Positions 53,090 through 62,842 are shown, counted from the stretch's first letter. The stretch is 64,000 nt of DNA from Streptomyces viridochromogenes DSM 40736 (GCF_000158955.1 NZ_GG657757.1:1363613-1427612), one strand, 5' to 3'. Translations and numbers: made by a program. Notes: generated by a model not told the origin, from the sequence alone.

Positions 53090-54487
53090 CTACGGGGCAG
53101 CGGACCGCGCCCCCACGGCCCCGCCGTCCGGTCCTCGGCTCCCCTCCGATCTCGGTAACACCAGCGGCAAGGGATCCGCCGGCTCCAGCTCCGGATCGTC
53201 GGTCCGCAGCGTCCGCACCCGCCCCGGTCCCGAGTCGGGTGTCTCGAACCGCACGGTGACCCGCCCCAGTCCGCTGCCCTGCACCCATCCGTGCCCGAAC
53301 TCGCCGTGCCGCACGTCGTGCCCGGCGGGCCAGCGCCTCTCGGCGAGCGCCGGCTGCTCCTCGACCGGCGCCACGGCGGGCTCCTCGACGGGGCCCTCCG
53401 CGTTCGCCCGCTCCCCCGCCGCCTGTGCGAAGAGGTCCTCCTGCGTGTAGTCGGCAAGCCCGCTGACGCCTACCCCGAGCAGCCGCACACCACCCGTCGT
53501 GTCCACGGTGTCCAGCAGTCTGGCCGCCGCCTCCCGTATCACCCCGGGGTCGTCCGTCGGCCCGCGCAGCGTCTCGGAACGGGTCAGCGTGGAAAAGTCG
53601 TACCGGCGCACCTTCAGCACGATGGTCCGCCCGGACAACCCGGCCCCCCGCAGCCGCCGCACGCAGCGGTCGGCGAGTCGCTGCACCTCCAGACCGACCC
53701 GCAACCGGTCGTGGATGTCCACGTCGTAGGTGTCCTCGACCGACACCGACTTCGCCTCCCGCTCCGCCACCACGGGCCGGTCGTCCCGGGCCAGCGCCAT
53801 CGCGTAGAGACCGTGCCCGTGCGCCTTCCCCAGCAGTCGCACCAGCTCGTCCTCCCCCGCCTCGGCGATCTCCTCGACCGTGGTGATCCCGGCCCGCCGC
53901 AGATGGTCGCCGGTCGCCGGGCCCACTCCCGGCAGCGTCCGCACGGACATGGGGGCGAGCATGGCCCGCTCGGTCCCCGGCTCGATCACCACCAGCCCGT
54001 CGGGCTTGGCCTGCTCCGAGGCGATCTTCGCCAGCATCTTCGAGGCGGCGAGGCCGACCGACCCCGTGAGGCCGGTGACCGTCCGGATGTCCGTGCGCAG
54101 CCGCACCCCCGCCAGCCGCGCCGACTGCTCGTCCCAGGCCGCTCCACCGGCCTCCAGGTCCACGAACGCCTCGTCCAGGCTCAGCGGCTCCACGAGCGGC
54201 GACAGCGCGCGCAGGAGCTCCATCACCCGCTCGCTGATCGCCCGGTAGAACCCGAAGCGCGGCACGAGGTAGGCGGCATGGGGCGCGAGCCGCCGGGCCT
54301 GCGCCATGGGCATCGCGGAATGCACTCCGAAGACCCGGGCCTCGTACGAGGCCGTGGCCACCACGCCGCGCGGTCCGAGGCCGCCCACAACGACGGCCTT
54401 CCCGCGCAGACTCGGCTTGGAGGCCTGCTCCACCGAGGCGAAGAAGGCATCCATGTCGAGGTGCAGGATCGTGGGCGCGGTTCTCAC
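53090..54487 (-). CDS. dinB: DNA polymerase IV (Y-family)
   Basis: A 465-residue translesion polymerase. Catalytic carboxylates are in LDMDAFFASVE (Asp11) and SLDEAFVDLE (Asp105, Glu106); helix-hairpin-helix region RTLPGVGPATGDHLRRAGI and the little-finger domain follow. The last 100 residues are an acidic/Pro-rich extension without a clear beta-clamp motif, longer than in E. coli DinB. GTG 54487 has GGAG close upstream. No SOS box is seen nearby. Confidence 0.94.
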   Translation of the reverse strand: MRTAPTILHLDMDAFFASVEQASKPSLRGKAVVVGGLGPRGVVATASYEARVFGVHSAMPMAQARRLAPHAAYLVPRFGFYRAISERVMELLRALSPLVEPLSLDEAFVDLEAGGAAWDEQSARLAGVRLRTDIRTVTGLTGSVGLAASKMLAKIASEQAKPDGLVVIEPGTERAMLAPMSVRTLPGVGPATGDHLRRAGITTVEEIAEAGEDELVRLLGKAHGHGLYAMALARDDRPVVAEREAKSVSVEDTYDVDIHDRLRVGLEVQRLADRCVRRLRGAGLSGRTIVLKVRRYDFSTLTRSETLRGPTDDPGVIREAAARLLDTVDTTGGVRLLGVGVSGLADYTQEDLFAQAAGERANAEGPVEEPAVAPVEEQPALAERRWPAGHDVRHGEFGHGWVQGSGLGRVTVRFETPDSGPGRVRTLRTDDPELEPADPLPLVLPRSEGSRGPDGGAVGARSAAP

Positions 54488-54610
54488 AACTCCGATGCTG
54501 CCCTACGCCACTGACAACGCCCCGGAAGACCACCCGCTCTCGGGGAGCAAGCGCTTGCCGACCGGTGCGGAAACGTCCCGCCTCACATGTTGCGCCTGCT
54601 CCCGAGCGGC

Positions 54611-55303
54611 TCAGACCGCCCGATTCCGCCGCCGCGCCAGTTCGTCCGCCGGATTGGTCCCGACCAGGGTCTCGCCGGTGTCGATCCGCTCCCCGTGCAG
54701 CTGGGACAGTGCGCTCTCGACGTCCCGCCACACCACGCCCACGGCGATCCCGAAGACGCCCTGGCCTCCTTGGAGCAGGGCGTGCACCTCGTCCGGCGAG
54801 CTGCACTCGTAGACCGTCGCCCCGTCACTCATCAGCGTCAGGCGCTCCAGGTCGCTGAAACCGCGTTCCCTGAGGTGCTGGACGGCCGTGCGGATGTTCT
54901 GCAGCGACACCCCGGTGTCGAGGAACCGCTTGACGATCTTCAGGACGACGACGTCCCGGAAGCTGTACAGCCGCTGCGTCCCCGACCCGTAGGCGGGGCG
55001 CACACTCGGTTCGACGAGGCCGGTGCGGGCCCAGTAGTCCAGCTGCCGGTAGGTGATACCGGCGGCCGCACAGGCCGTGGGGCCGCGATAGCCGATCTGC
55101 TCGGACGCCTCGGACGCCATGGACGTCGTCCCTCCGCTGCTCGGCACGGCCGTAGGGAGCTGCGGAACGTGATCGGCCGCGTCACCGGGCTGGGGATATC
55201 CCCCGCTCGCGCGGAGCCGAGAACCGGGGGGAGCGTACGGTCCGCTCACCCTGAGACTGCGCTCGGGGCCGCCCCCAGCCGTACCGTCGCCGCTGCTTCT
55301 CAC
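54611..55303 (-). CDS. MerR-family transcriptional regulator
   Basis: The 230-residue protein has a disordered N-terminus (1-65, Gly/Pro/Ser), then a MerR winged helix (about 70-145, GPTACAAAGITYRQLDYWARTGLVEPSVR), and a C-terminal effector region without Cys ligands for metal. GTG 55303 follows GGAGG by 5 nt; shorter starts exist. It has a clear sigma-HrdB-type promoter. Its place next to the DUF151, FtsR-like and GarA-like genes matches the mycobacterial block Rv1827-Rv1830, where this gene corresponds to the second MerR. Confidence 0.9.
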   Translation of the reverse strand: MRSSGDGTAGGGPERSLRVSGPYAPPGSRLRASGGYPQPGDAADHVPQLPTAVPSSGGTTSMASEASEQIGYRGPTACAAAGITYRQLDYWARTGLVEPSVRPAYGSGTQRLYSFRDVVVLKIVKRFLDTGVSLQNIRTAVQHLRERGFSDLERLTLMSDGATVYECSSPDEVHALLQGGQGVFGIAVGVVWRDVESALSQLHGERIDTGETLVGTNPADELARRRNRAV

Positions 55304-55619
55304 GCCGACCTCCGTCCTTGACCTGCCTTCTCGACGGTAGGCAGTCACCAGGGGTGCGTCAACGATCGCCACACTCGCCACGCCGAGTGATAATCACCCT
55401 AAGAGTGGTTTCCCGTGCCCCACCGCGGGGAAAGGCTAGCCGAATGCCCTCGGGACGGGCCGTCTGACGCTCTCACTCGCCGCCGGCACATGCGGGCAGT
55501 TCGCCCGTCCGACATGCCGCGGGCGACCCTGACGCGGACTTGTCGTCCACCGGGGCCGCCCACATGTCCCACCGACTACCGCCGCTCCTCGCCGTCCGGC
55601 CGTCCACGGCGTTCGGAGC
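55304..55619. other. Intergenic region between DUF151 and MerR genes
   Basis: It contains the MerR promoter (55334-55362). A GC-rich hairpin (CCCC/GGGG around 55416-55428) may end the DUF151 transcript. I see no gene in 55363-55619. Confidence 0.55.
55334..55362 (-). promoter_or_regulatory. Consensus-type promoter of the MerR gene
   Basis: On the minus strand TTGACG (55362-55357) and TACCGT (55339-55334) are separated by exactly 17 bp. The start would be near 55327, about 24 nt before GTG 55303. Confidence 0.75.
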
Positions 55620-56093
55620 TCACTGGCTGCTGCTGCCGAAGTCCTCCGGGGAGATCTGGTCGAGGAACTCGCGGAACTTCTCCACCTCGTCCTCCTGCTC
55701 GTCCGGGATCGCGATACCGGCGTCGTCGAGCACCGTGTCGCTGCCGTAGATCGGCGTCCCGGTACGCAGGGCGAGCGCTATGGCGTCGGACGGGCGGGCG
55801 CTCACCTCGACGCCACTGGCGAAGACCAGCTCCGCGTAGAAGACACCCTCACGCAGGTCCGTGATGCGCACTTCCGTGAGCTCCTGGCCGACGGCCTCCA
55901 GCACGTCCTTGAACAGGTCGTGGGTCAGCGGCCGCGCGGGAGCCATGCCCTGCTGGGCGAAGGCGATCGCCGTCGCCTCACCCGGTCCGATCCAGATGGG
56001 GAGGTAACGGTCGCCTCCCACTTCACGCAGCAGCACGATCGGTTGGTTGGAGGGCATTTCCACCCGGACACCTACGACATCGAGCTCGTTCAC
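55620..56093 (-). CDS. DUF151 bifunctional-nuclease-family protein
   Basis: The 157-residue protein is a DUF151 (BFN) member: LDVVGVRVEMPSNQPIVLLREVGGDRYLPIWIGPGEATAIA at the N-terminus and ARPSDAIALALRTGTPIY near residue 100 are typical. Plant and Thermotoga members degrade DNA and RNA; activity of bacterial members in this context is untested. GTG 56093 is leaderless (TAGGGT 6 nt upstream). Position between two MerR genes in the GarA/FtsR block equals mycobacterial Rv1829. Confidence 0.9.
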   Translation of the reverse strand: MNELDVVGVRVEMPSNQPIVLLREVGGDRYLPIWIGPGEATAIAFAQQGMAPARPLTHDLFKDVLEAVGQELTEVRITDLREGVFYAELVFASGVEVSARPSDAIALALRTGTPIYGSDTVLDDAGIAIPDEQEDEVEKFREFLDQISPEDFGSSSQ

Positions 56094-56099
56094 ACAGCA

Positions 56100-56105
56100 A
56101 CCCTA
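56100..56105 (-). promoter_or_regulatory. -10 element of the DUF151 gene
   Basis: TAGGGT on the minus strand ends 6 nt before GTG 56093; leaderless arrangement. Confidence 0.55.
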
Positions 56106-56178
56106 GGCCGTGCTCGGGACGTTTGGGTAGTCGGGCAGGCAACGGGCGCCCGATCCGGCCTCGCGCGACCGGCATACC

Positions 56179-56916
56179 TCAGGGCAGCCGCACCCCGAGC
56201 GCCGTCTGCACCAGCGCGGCGTGCAGCTTCACCGTGAGCCCCGCCAGCTCCTTGGTACGGGCCTCCGCATGGGCCCTGGTCTGCGGGTTCCGGTGCCGCT
56301 TCAGCGGGGCCACCACCTGGTCCACGAGCCCGGCCTCGCGGTCGGCGGCCGCCTTCATCACCCGCAGGTGCCGCGGCTCGATCCCGAACCGCCCCAGCTC
56401 GGCGACGAGCCCGGCCACCGTGACCGCCTCCGCCTCGTACGCCCCGTCCTCCAGTGGGGTGACGAGCCCGTACGACTCCCACTCCCTGAGCGTCTGCTCG
56501 TCGACACCGGCGGCGGTGAGCAGCTCCTCACGGCTGATTCTGGCCGCGGTGGGCGCCTCGGAGGGCTCGGGTGCCGGGTCGCCGTCCCGCTGCCGCCCCA
56601 GGGAGGGCAGCGGAGCCGCCTCACCGCGTTCCATGGCGTCCAGGTGCTCGCGGATCACCTTCAGAGGCAGATAGTGGTCCCGCTGCATCCTCAGGACGTG
56701 ACCGAGACGCTCGACGTCGCGGGCGCTGAACTTGCGATACCCCGACGGGGTCCGCTGCGGCTCGATGAGCCCCTCCGACTCCAGGAAACGGATCTTGGAG
56801 ATGGTGACTTCGGGAAACTCGTCACGCAGCACGTTCAGCACCGTGCCGATGCTCATCAGCCCACTGTCCGTGGCGGCGGTGCCGTGCCGGGCACCGCCGC
56901 TCGGTGTTTGCAGCAT
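56179..56916 (-). CDS. FtsR-like MerR-family regulator
   Basis: A 245-residue MerR protein: helix-turn-helix at about 24-95 (MSIGTVLNVLRDEFPEVTISKIRFLESEGLIEPQRTPSGYRKFSARDVERL), then a long helical C-terminal domain (about 130-240). The order GarA - this MerR - DUF151 - MerR is conserved with mycobacteria (Rv1827-1830); the equivalent C. glutamicum gene, ftsR, activates ftsZ. So control of cell division is a reasonable but untested assignment. ATG 56916 has AAGG just upstream. Confidence 0.88.
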   Translation of the reverse strand: MLQTPSGGARHGTAATDSGLMSIGTVLNVLRDEFPEVTISKIRFLESEGLIEPQRTPSGYRKFSARDVERLGHVLRMQRDHYLPLKVIREHLDAMERGEAAPLPSLGRQRDGDPAPEPSEAPTAARISREELLTAAGVDEQTLREWESYGLVTPLEDGAYEAEAVTVAGLVAELGRFGIEPRHLRVMKAAADREAGLVDQVVAPLKRHRNPQTRAHAEARTKELAGLTVKLHAALVQTALGVRLP

Positions 56917-56968
56917 GGACCTTCCCTGACGGACGGACCTTCGGGGGACTCCCCGGACGGAATCCGGG

Positions 56969-57727
56969 TCAGTAGCCCCGCTGGCTGGCGTAGAAGACCA
57001 GCCGGTACTTGCCGATCTGCACCTCGTCGCCGTTGTTCACGGCGACCTGGTCGATCCGCTCGCGGTTCACGTACGTGCCGTTCAGGCTGCCCACGTCGGC
57101 CACCGTGAACGAGCCGTCCTGTCCGCGGCGGAACTCCACGTGGCGCCGGGAGACCGTCACGTCGTCCAGGAAGATGTCGCTCTGCGGGTGGCGCCCGGCC
57201 GTGGTCAGGTCGCCGTCCAGCAGGAAGCGGCTGCCCGAGTTCGGGCCGCGTCGCACGACCAGGAGCGCGGAACCCAGCGGCAGCGCGTCGACGGCCGCCT
57301 GCGCCTCGGGAGAGAGCGTCGGCATCGGCGTCTGGCCGGTGGCCTCGCTGTCGTAGGCCTCGAGACCGGAGATGGAGATCGTGGACGTCGTCTCGGACGG
57401 ACGCTCCGGGGCGGCTCCGGCCCGCAGCGGCGCACCGCAGTTGGAGCAGAAGCGGCTGTTCTCCGCGTTGCGGTTACCGCACCTCGTACACACCAGGGCC
57501 GACATCGGATCCTCCTGCCGCGGTTGCCCGAAACCTATTCCGCCGGGCTGTGCAGGGTCAACCGACGGCGCGCCCTGACCTCCGGTAACGTCGCCACCCG
57601 GACCACCGACCTGGTCACGGAACAGCGGCCGCTGGCCTTCCTCGCCAGGCTGTGCGCGATGACGAGCGGTCGCGCTGTCGCTACCTTCTCGCGCGCTCTT
57701 GCCGAACAACTTCGCAAACAACTTCAC
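56969..57727 (-). CDS. garA: FHA-domain protein, GarA-like, with zinc ribbon
   Basis: The 252-residue protein has a basic N-terminus (VKLFAKLFGKSAR), a linker, a zinc ribbon (Cys80, 83, 94, 97), an ETTS motif (112-115) and a C-terminal FHA domain with RRHVEFRR and GSLNGTYVN. GarA/OdhI are phosphorylated on the ETTS/T motif by Ser/Thr kinases and control 2-oxoglutarate dehydrogenase and glutamate enzymes. Start: GTG 57727 has AGGGG upstream; ATG 57505 (178 aa) has a better AGGAGG at 5 nt and starts at the zinc ribbon. Two forms may exist. The upstream extension is recalled as conserved in Streptomyces. Confidence 0.85.
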   Translation of the reverse strand: MKLFAKLFGKSAREGSDSATARHRAQPGEEGQRPLFRDQVGGPGGDVTGGQGAPSVDPAQPGGIGFGQPRQEDPMSALVCTRCGNRNAENSRFCSNCGAPLRAGAAPERPSETTSTISISGLEAYDSEATGQTPMPTLSPEAQAAVDALPLGSALLVVRRGPNSGSRFLLDGDLTTAGRHPQSDIFLDDVTVSRRHVEFRRGQDGSFTVADVGSLNGTYVNRERIDQVAVNNGDEVQIGKYRLVFYASQRGY

Positions 57728-57917
57728 GGGCGATTCCCCTTGACCGAAACAGACCCGCCCGTGGGGCAGGACGAACCCTGACTGAACACTCTGGCCGACC
57801 CGGACATCCTGACAACGTCCGTCGGCACCAGACAGTTTCCACCACGCACCACCCATTCGGTGCGCCGACCCCCCGCAACCTCATGCCCTCGCCGGACGCC
57901 GCCCATGCACCCCCGGT

Positions 57918-58883
57918 TCACTGGGAGGACGACCGAGCGTAGTCAGGCCGCTTCGCTGCTCGCAAGGCGTCCACGACGATCTTGGTCGACCTCTCGATGG
58001 TGACGGTGGCCTGTTCCTTCTCGAGAGTCTGCACCACACCTCCGGGGATGTTGAGCGCCGGCTCGAGATCCTGCGGCTTGCCGATGACCTTGAAACGATA
58101 GGGAGCATTGATCTTGTTCCCGTCGACGGCCACACCCTTGCCGGAGTCGGTCAGATACGTGCCCGCGACGACCCGCACGCCGTTGACCTGAATCGCCTCG
58201 GCGCCCGCCGCGCGCAGCTCCTGGACCCCGTCGAGCAGCATGTCCGCTTCGACGGTCCCCTTCGTGTCCTCGATGGTCATCGTGATGCCGGGGCCCTCCG
58301 CGGCCACGGTGCCCGCGAGGATGCCGAGTTGCCTCTCCTTCTCGATGGTCTGCCTGCGGGCCTCCTCGGCCTGGTCCGAGCTGTTCTCCAGCTCGTCGCG
58401 CTGCTTCTCGAGACCCTGCTTCTCGTCCTCAAGACGCTGTGTGCGGTCATCCAGTTCATCGAGGATGCGGACGAGATCTTCCTGACGTGCACCGCGCAGG
58501 GCGCTGTCACTGTCGCTGTTCGAGGCCACCTGCACGGCCAGCCCGAAACCCAGGCCGAACAGCAACACCGCCACGATCAGTTGGGCCCGGCTGACCCGCG
58601 GCGGCCACAGCCCCTGCACCAACCGCTGCCGGCCGGTCAGCTGCGGCTCGGCGGCCGTCTCCGGTTCGGGTTCCCGTACCCCCTCCGGCTCCGGTTCCGG
58701 ATCGGGTTCCGGCTCGGGGTCCGGAGTGGCCCGGGCGGCCGGCACCGAGGGGGACACTTCATCGGGCAGCTCCTTGCGCAGCCTGTTCCCCGACTCGCCC
58801 GGCCCGTCGCCCCGGTCCGCGCGCGTGCCGCCTTGCTCGTCGGCCCGCTGCTCCTCGGCCCGCTTCTCGTCGTGCTCGCTCAT
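57918..58883 (-). CDS. DUF881 membrane protein (C-terminal partner of Sbp)
   Basis: A 321-residue protein with an acidic disordered N-terminus (a repeated EPEPDPE tract at about 55-75), one membrane helix (about 100-120), a coiled-coil (LEDEKQGLEKQRDELE) and a DUF881 domain. ATG 58883 is chosen, 5 nt after the Sbp stop; GTG 58892 overlapping it is possible. The DUF881-Sbp-DUF881 order is conserved in actinobacteria (Rv1823-1825 in M. tuberculosis) and is thought to act at the envelope. Confidence 0.9.
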   Translation of the reverse strand: MSEHDEKRAEEQRADEQGGTRADRGDGPGESGNRLRKELPDEVSPSVPAARATPDPEPEPDPEPEPEGVREPEPETAAEPQLTGRQRLVQGLWPPRVSRAQLIVAVLLFGLGFGLAVQVASNSDSDSALRGARQEDLVRILDELDDRTQRLEDEKQGLEKQRDELENSSDQAEEARRQTIEKERQLGILAGTVAAEGPGITMTIEDTKGTVEADMLLDGVQELRAAGAEAIQVNGVRVVAGTYLTDSGKGVAVDGNKINAPYRFKVIGKPQDLEPALNIPGGVVQTLEKEQATVTIERSTKIVVDALRAAKRPDYARSSSQ

Positions 58884-58888
58884 CGGCC

Positions 58889-59221
58889 TCACGCCCGGAA
58901 CACGTGCCGGCGGATCGCCGCGGCGTTGGAGAAGATCCGGATACCGAGGACGACCACCACACCGGTGGACAGCTGGGCACCCACGCCCAGCTTGTCGCCC
59001 AGGAAGACGATCAACGCGGCCACGACCACGTTCGACAGGAACGACACGACGAAGACCTTGTCGTCGAAGATGCCGTCGAGCATGGCCCGCAGGCCGCCGA
59101 AGACGGCGTCGAGCGCCGCCACGACAGCGATCGGCAGATAAGGCTCGACCACCGCCGGAACCTCAGGCCGGACCAACAGGCCGGCCACGACTCCCACGAC
59201 GAGGCCCAGTACGGCGATCAC
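58889..59221 (-). CDS. Small basic protein (Sbp) family membrane protein
   Basis: A 110-residue protein with three membrane segments (about 1-18, 25-45, 55-75), ending in RIFSNAAAIRRHVFRA. Sbp-family genes sit between two DUF881 genes in actinobacteria; in Gram-positive bacteria the family is linked to cell division or sporulation. GTG 59221 overlaps the upstream DUF881 stop by 4 bp, and its own stop overlaps or abuts the next gene, so all three are co-translated. Confidence 0.9.
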   Translation of the reverse strand: MIAVLGLVVGVVAGLLVRPEVPAVVEPYLPIAVVAALDAVFGGLRAMLDGIFDDKVFVVSFLSNVVVAALIVFLGDKLGVGAQLSTGVVVVLGIRIFSNAAAIRRHVFRA

Positions 59222-60123
59222 GATGTGCCCTTCTCGTTCTTCTCAGTGCTCGGCTGTGCTGTACGTACGGTCACACTCGGTGCGGCGGGCAGCCGGAGGT
59301 CGTCCTCCACCGAAATGGCCGTCCTGACGCCGTAGCCCTCCTGGAGCGCGTTCAGGTACAACCCGTCCGCGCTGTTCTGGAACCGCGTGCTCAGCCGCTG
59401 CCCGTCCCCCACCGCGAGCACCGTGTACGGCGGCACCAACGGTTTGTTGTCGACCAGTATCGCGTCACCCGCGGCCCTGATCGCGGACAGCGCCGTCAAC
59501 CGCTGCCCGTTGATGGAGACGGCCTCGGCACCCGACTCCCACAGCCCGTTGACCACGCGCTGCATGTCCCGGTCACGCACCCGGCCGGTATCGGAGAACC
59601 CGGAGGTCTCCCGAGGGCCGCCCTCCCCGCCCCCGTCGGCCTCCTTGGCGTCGTTCACCATGAGCTTCACGCCCGGGCCGTGCACCGCGGAGGCGCCCGA
59701 CAGGATGCCCACCAGGTCGGAGTCGGCGCTGCCGCCGCTGTGCTTCAACGCCTCGCGCTGCCGTGCGCTCACGTCCTCGCGCAGCCGGTCGACGGAGTCC
59801 TCCAGCTGGTCGGCCGTCTCGGACTCCCGGTCGATGCGGTCGACCAGCTCTTCTCGCTCCTTGGCGACGACCGGAGCGGCGACCCGGGCCTGCGCCGCTC
59901 CCACGGTCACCACGAGGGCTGCCAGCACCAGGCCGGCGGCGAGCCCCAGCTTCGACCGCAGGGTCTTCGGCATGCCACCCTCGCCCGCGGCCTTCTTCCG
60001 CGCGGCGGCCTCGGCGTATCCGTCGTCGAGACTGTGGTCCATGACGTTGGTGAGCAACGACATGGACGCGTCGAGGCGCCGGGGCCGCGTGGGTGTGCTC
60101 CGAATGGGGGGTTGCTGCGGCAT
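59218..60123 (-). CDS. DUF881 membrane protein (N-terminal partner of Sbp)
   Basis: A 301-residue paralogue of the other DUF881 gene: a 55-residue cytoplasmic start, one membrane helix (about 60-80), a coiled-coil (EREELVDRIDRESETADQLEDSVDRL) and the DUF881 domain (VHGPGVKLMVNDAKEAD; LWESGAEAVSINGQRLTALSAIR). ATG 60123 is used; GACGAT 7 nt upstream is a weak -10. It is first of the overlapping DUF881-Sbp-DUF881 set, 107 bp after the mannosyl-nucleotide gene terminator. Confidence 0.88.
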   Translation of the reverse strand: MPQQPPIRSTPTRPRRLDASMSLLTNVMDHSLDDGYAEAAARKKAAGEGGMPKTLRSKLGLAAGLVLAALVVTVGAAQARVAAPVVAKEREELVDRIDRESETADQLEDSVDRLREDVSARQREALKHSGGSADSDLVGILSGASAVHGPGVKLMVNDAKEADGGGEGGPRETSGFSDTGRVRDRDMQRVVNGLWESGAEAVSINGQRLTALSAIRAAGDAILVDNKPLVPPYTVLAVGDGQRLSTRFQNSADGLYLNALQEGYGVRTAISVEDDLRLPAAPSVTVRTAQPSTEKNEKGTS

Positions 60124-60172
60124 GCCGCACATCGTCGCACGTCGCGGCCACTACCTCCGAACGGGCCCACCG

Positions 60173-60214
60173 GCGTGCCGGACAGGCCCCGTTGGGGACA
60201 CTTGTCCGGCACGC
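60173..60214 (-). terminator. Perfect 12-bp hairpin after the mannose-1-phosphate guanylyltransferase gene
   Basis: GCGTGCCGGACA (60173-60184) and TGTCCGGCACGC (60203-60214) are perfect arms with an 18-nt loop, starting 17 nt after the stop at 60231. Confidence 0.75.
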
Positions 60215-60230
60215 ATGCGTGCAGGCCGTT

Positions 60231-62726
60231 CTACCGGCCGGCGCTGTCCACGACCGCCGACCACTCGTCCAGCAGGGCCTGCGCGGAGGCGTCGTCCGGC
60301 CCCTCGGCCCACAGGTGGGTGACGGCCTCGGCCGGGTCCGGCAGCACCATGACCCAGCGGCCGTCGGTCTCCACCACACGCACCCCGTCCGTGGTGTCCA
60401 CGAAGCGGTCTCCGGCCGCCTCGACGACCCGCCGCATCACCAGGCCCTTGACGGCCCACGGAGTCGCCAGGTCCCGCTTCAGGACGTGCGCTCGCGGGAT
60501 CCGCGCGTCGATCTGGCTGAGCGTGAGCTGCGTCCGCGCCACGAGCCCGATCAGCCGCACGAAGGCCGCTGTGGCGTCGTACACGCTGCTGAACTCGGGG
60601 ACGATGAAGCCGCCCTTGCCGTCGCCGCCGAAGATCGTCCCTTCCTCACCACCCACGCGTGTGAGGTCGTCGGGGGAGGTGGTCGTCCACTCGACCTGCG
60701 TCCCGTGGTAGGCCGCCACCTGCTCGGCGATCCGGGTCGTGGTCACCGGCAGCGCGACCCGGCCACTGCGCCGCTCGGCGGCGACCAGGTCCAGCATCAC
60801 GAGCAGCGCTCGGTCGTCCTCGATGATCCGCCCCTTCTCGTCGACGAGCGACAGCCGCTCACCGACCGGGTCGAACCGCACACCGAACGCGGCCCCCGAG
60901 GACGCCACGATCTCCCCTAGACGCACCATCCCCGACCGCCGCATGTCGGCCGTCTCCGTCGGCCTGGACTCGTCCAGTCCGGGGTTGATCGTCAGCGAGT
61001 CGACGCCGAGCTTCCCGAGCAGGCTCGGAAGCACGAGCCCCGCACTGCCGTTGGACGCGTCCACGACGACCTTCAGCCCGGAGTCCGCGATCCCGGTGGT
61101 GTCGACGTTCCGCAGCAGCGACCCGGTGTACGAGTCGAAAACGCTGGCCGGGAAGTGCAGGTCACCGATCTCGCCGGGGAAGGCCCGCCGGTACTCCTGC
61201 CGGGCGAACACCCGGTCCAGCTTGCGCTGGCTGCCCTGTGAGAGGTCGGCGCCCTGCCCGTCGAAGAACATGATGTCGACGGAGTCCGGCACGCCCGGCG
61301 TGGTACGGATCATGATCCCGCCCGCGCTCCCCCGTGCGGTCTGCTGCCGCGCCACGGGCAGGGGCACGTTCTCCAGATCCCGCACGTCGATGGCGCTGGC
61401 CTGCAACGCGGAGATCACGGCCCGCTTCAGCGCACGGGCACCGCGCGAGTGGTCGCGGGCCGTGGTGACGGTCGAGCCCTTTTTCAGGGTCGTCGCATAC
61501 GCACCGGCGATCCGTACGGCCAGCTCCGGTGTGATCTCCACATTCAAGATTCCGGACACACCGCGGGCGCCGAAGAGATGCGCCTGTCCCCTGGACTCCC
61601 AGATCACGGAGGTGTTGACGAAGGCGCCGGCCTCGATGGTCTTGAAGGGATAAACCCGCACATTGCCCTGGACGATCGATTCCTCACCGATCAGGCACTC
61701 GTCCCCGATGACCGCCCCGTCCTCGATCCGCGCCGCACGCATGATGTCGGTGTTCTTTCCGACCACGCAGCCGCGCAGATTGCTGTGCGGCCCCACGTAG
61801 ACGTTGTCGTGAACGACGGCCTTGTGCAGGAACGCGCCGCTCTTGACGACCACGTTGGAGCCCACGACCGTGTGCTCACGAATTTCGGAACCGGCCTCGA
61901 CCTTGGCGTAGTCACCGATGTAGACGGGGCCACGGAGCACGGCGTCGGGGTGGACTTCGGCTCCTTCGGCGACCCACACTCCGGGGGAGATCTCGAACCC
62001 GTCGATGTCGACGTCGACCTTGCCCTCCAGGACGTCGGCCTGCGCCTTCACATAGCTCTCGTGCGTACCGACGTCCTCCCAGTAGCCCTCGGCCACATAG
62101 CCGTAGACGGGCTTGCCTTCCTTCATCAACTGTGGGAAGACGTCACCGGACCAGTCGACGGGCACATCAGGCTCGACGTAGTCGAAGACCTCGGGCTCCA
62201 TCACGTAGATACCGGTGTTCACCGTGTCGGAGAAGACCTGGCCCCAGGTGGGCTTCTCGAGGAAGCGCTCCACCTTGCCTTCCTCGTCGACAATGGTGAT
62301 ACCGAATTCCAGAGGATTGGGCACACGCGTCAGGCAGACCGTGACCAGCGCGCCCTTTTCCTTGTGGAAATTGATCAGTTCGGTGAGGTCAAAATCCGTG
62401 AGGGCATCGCCGGAAATGACAAGGAAGGCATCGTCCTTCAGTGCCTCTTCGGCGTTCTTGACGCTTCCGGCAGTACCGAGTGGCTTCTCCTCATTGGCAT
62501 AGGTGAGCTCCATACCGAGCTCTTCGCCGTCACCGAAGTAGTTCTTGACGAGCGAGGCCAGGAACTGGACAGTTACGACTGTTTCGTTGAGCCCATGCCT
62601 TTTGAGCAGCCGCAGGACGTGCTCCATGATCGGGCGGTTGGCCACGGGCAGGAGCGGCTTGGGCATGCTTGAGGTCATGGGGCGAAGGCGCGTGCCCTCG
62701 CCTCCGGCCATCACGACGGCCTTCAT
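60231..62726 (-). CDS. Mannose-1-phosphate guanylyltransferase fused to a degenerate phosphomannomutase domain
   Basis: An 831-residue protein in three parts: a nucleotidyltransferase domain (1-240, [11 protein letters not shown] then KPLLPV intact), a left-handed beta-helix (about 250-380, hexapeptide repeats) and a phosphomannomutase-like half (about 395-831). The GTase half should make GDP-mannose for protein mannosylation or glycolipids. In the PMM half the Ser-loop reads RTTPGVPDS instead of TASHNP (near 470), the metal loop DPVGER instead of DGDxDR (near 620) and the sugar loop GGDGKGG instead of GEESGH (near 700), so mutase activity is unlikely. ATG 62726 follows GAGGAGG. Confidence 0.9.
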   Translation of the reverse strand: MKAVVMAGGEGTRLRPMTSSMPKPLLPVANRPIMEHVLRLLKRHGLNETVVTVQFLASLVKNYFGDGEELGMELTYANEEKPLGTAGSVKNAEEALKDDAFLVISGDALTDFDLTELINFHKEKGALVTVCLTRVPNPLEFGITIVDEEGKVERFLEKPTWGQVFSDTVNTGIYVMEPEVFDYVEPDVPVDWSGDVFPQLMKEGKPVYGYVAEGYWEDVGTHESYVKAQADVLEGKVDVDIDGFEISPGVWVAEGAEVHPDAVLRGPVYIGDYAKVEAGSEIREHTVVGSNVVVKSGAFLHKAVVHDNVYVGPHSNLRGCVVGKNTDIMRAARIEDGAVIGDECLIGEESIVQGNVRVYPFKTIEAGAFVNTSVIWESRGQAHLFGARGVSGILNVEITPELAVRIAGAYATTLKKGSTVTTARDHSRGARALKRAVISALQASAIDVRDLENVPLPVARQQTARGSAGGIMIRTTPGVPDSVDIMFFDGQGADLSQGSQRKLDRVFARQEYRRAFPGEIGDLHFPASVFDSYTGSLLRNVDTTGIADSGLKVVVDASNGSAGLVLPSLLGKLGVDSLTINPGLDESRPTETADMRRSGMVRLGEIVASSGAAFGVRFDPVGERLSLVDEKGRIIEDDRALLVMLDLVAAERRSGRVALPVTTTRIAEQVAAYHGTQVEWTTTSPDDLTRVGGEEGTIFGGDGKGGFIVPEFSSVYDATAAFVRLIGLVARTQLTLSQIDARIPRAHVLKRDLATPWAVKGLVMRRVVEAAGDRFVDTTDGVRVVETDGRWVMVLPDPAEAVTHLWAEGPDDASAQALLDEWSAVVDSAGR

Positions 62727-62842
62727 GTCGGAAGCGTCCTCCTCTAAGAGACGACGGTCTAGCCGACTTCACCCGCGAAGATTGTCCCGCACTTTTCGGC
62801 CTCAGGCCATCGGGGCCGACACGGCCGGACCAATCAGCGAGT

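Noticed and set aside
54488..54610. SOS (LexA) box before dinB
   Set aside because: No CGAAC-N4-GTTCG type sequence is seen near the start.
58660..58730. Repeat of GGCTCCGGTTCC type
   Set aside because: These are EPEPDPE codons in the DUF881 gene, not an extragenic repeat.
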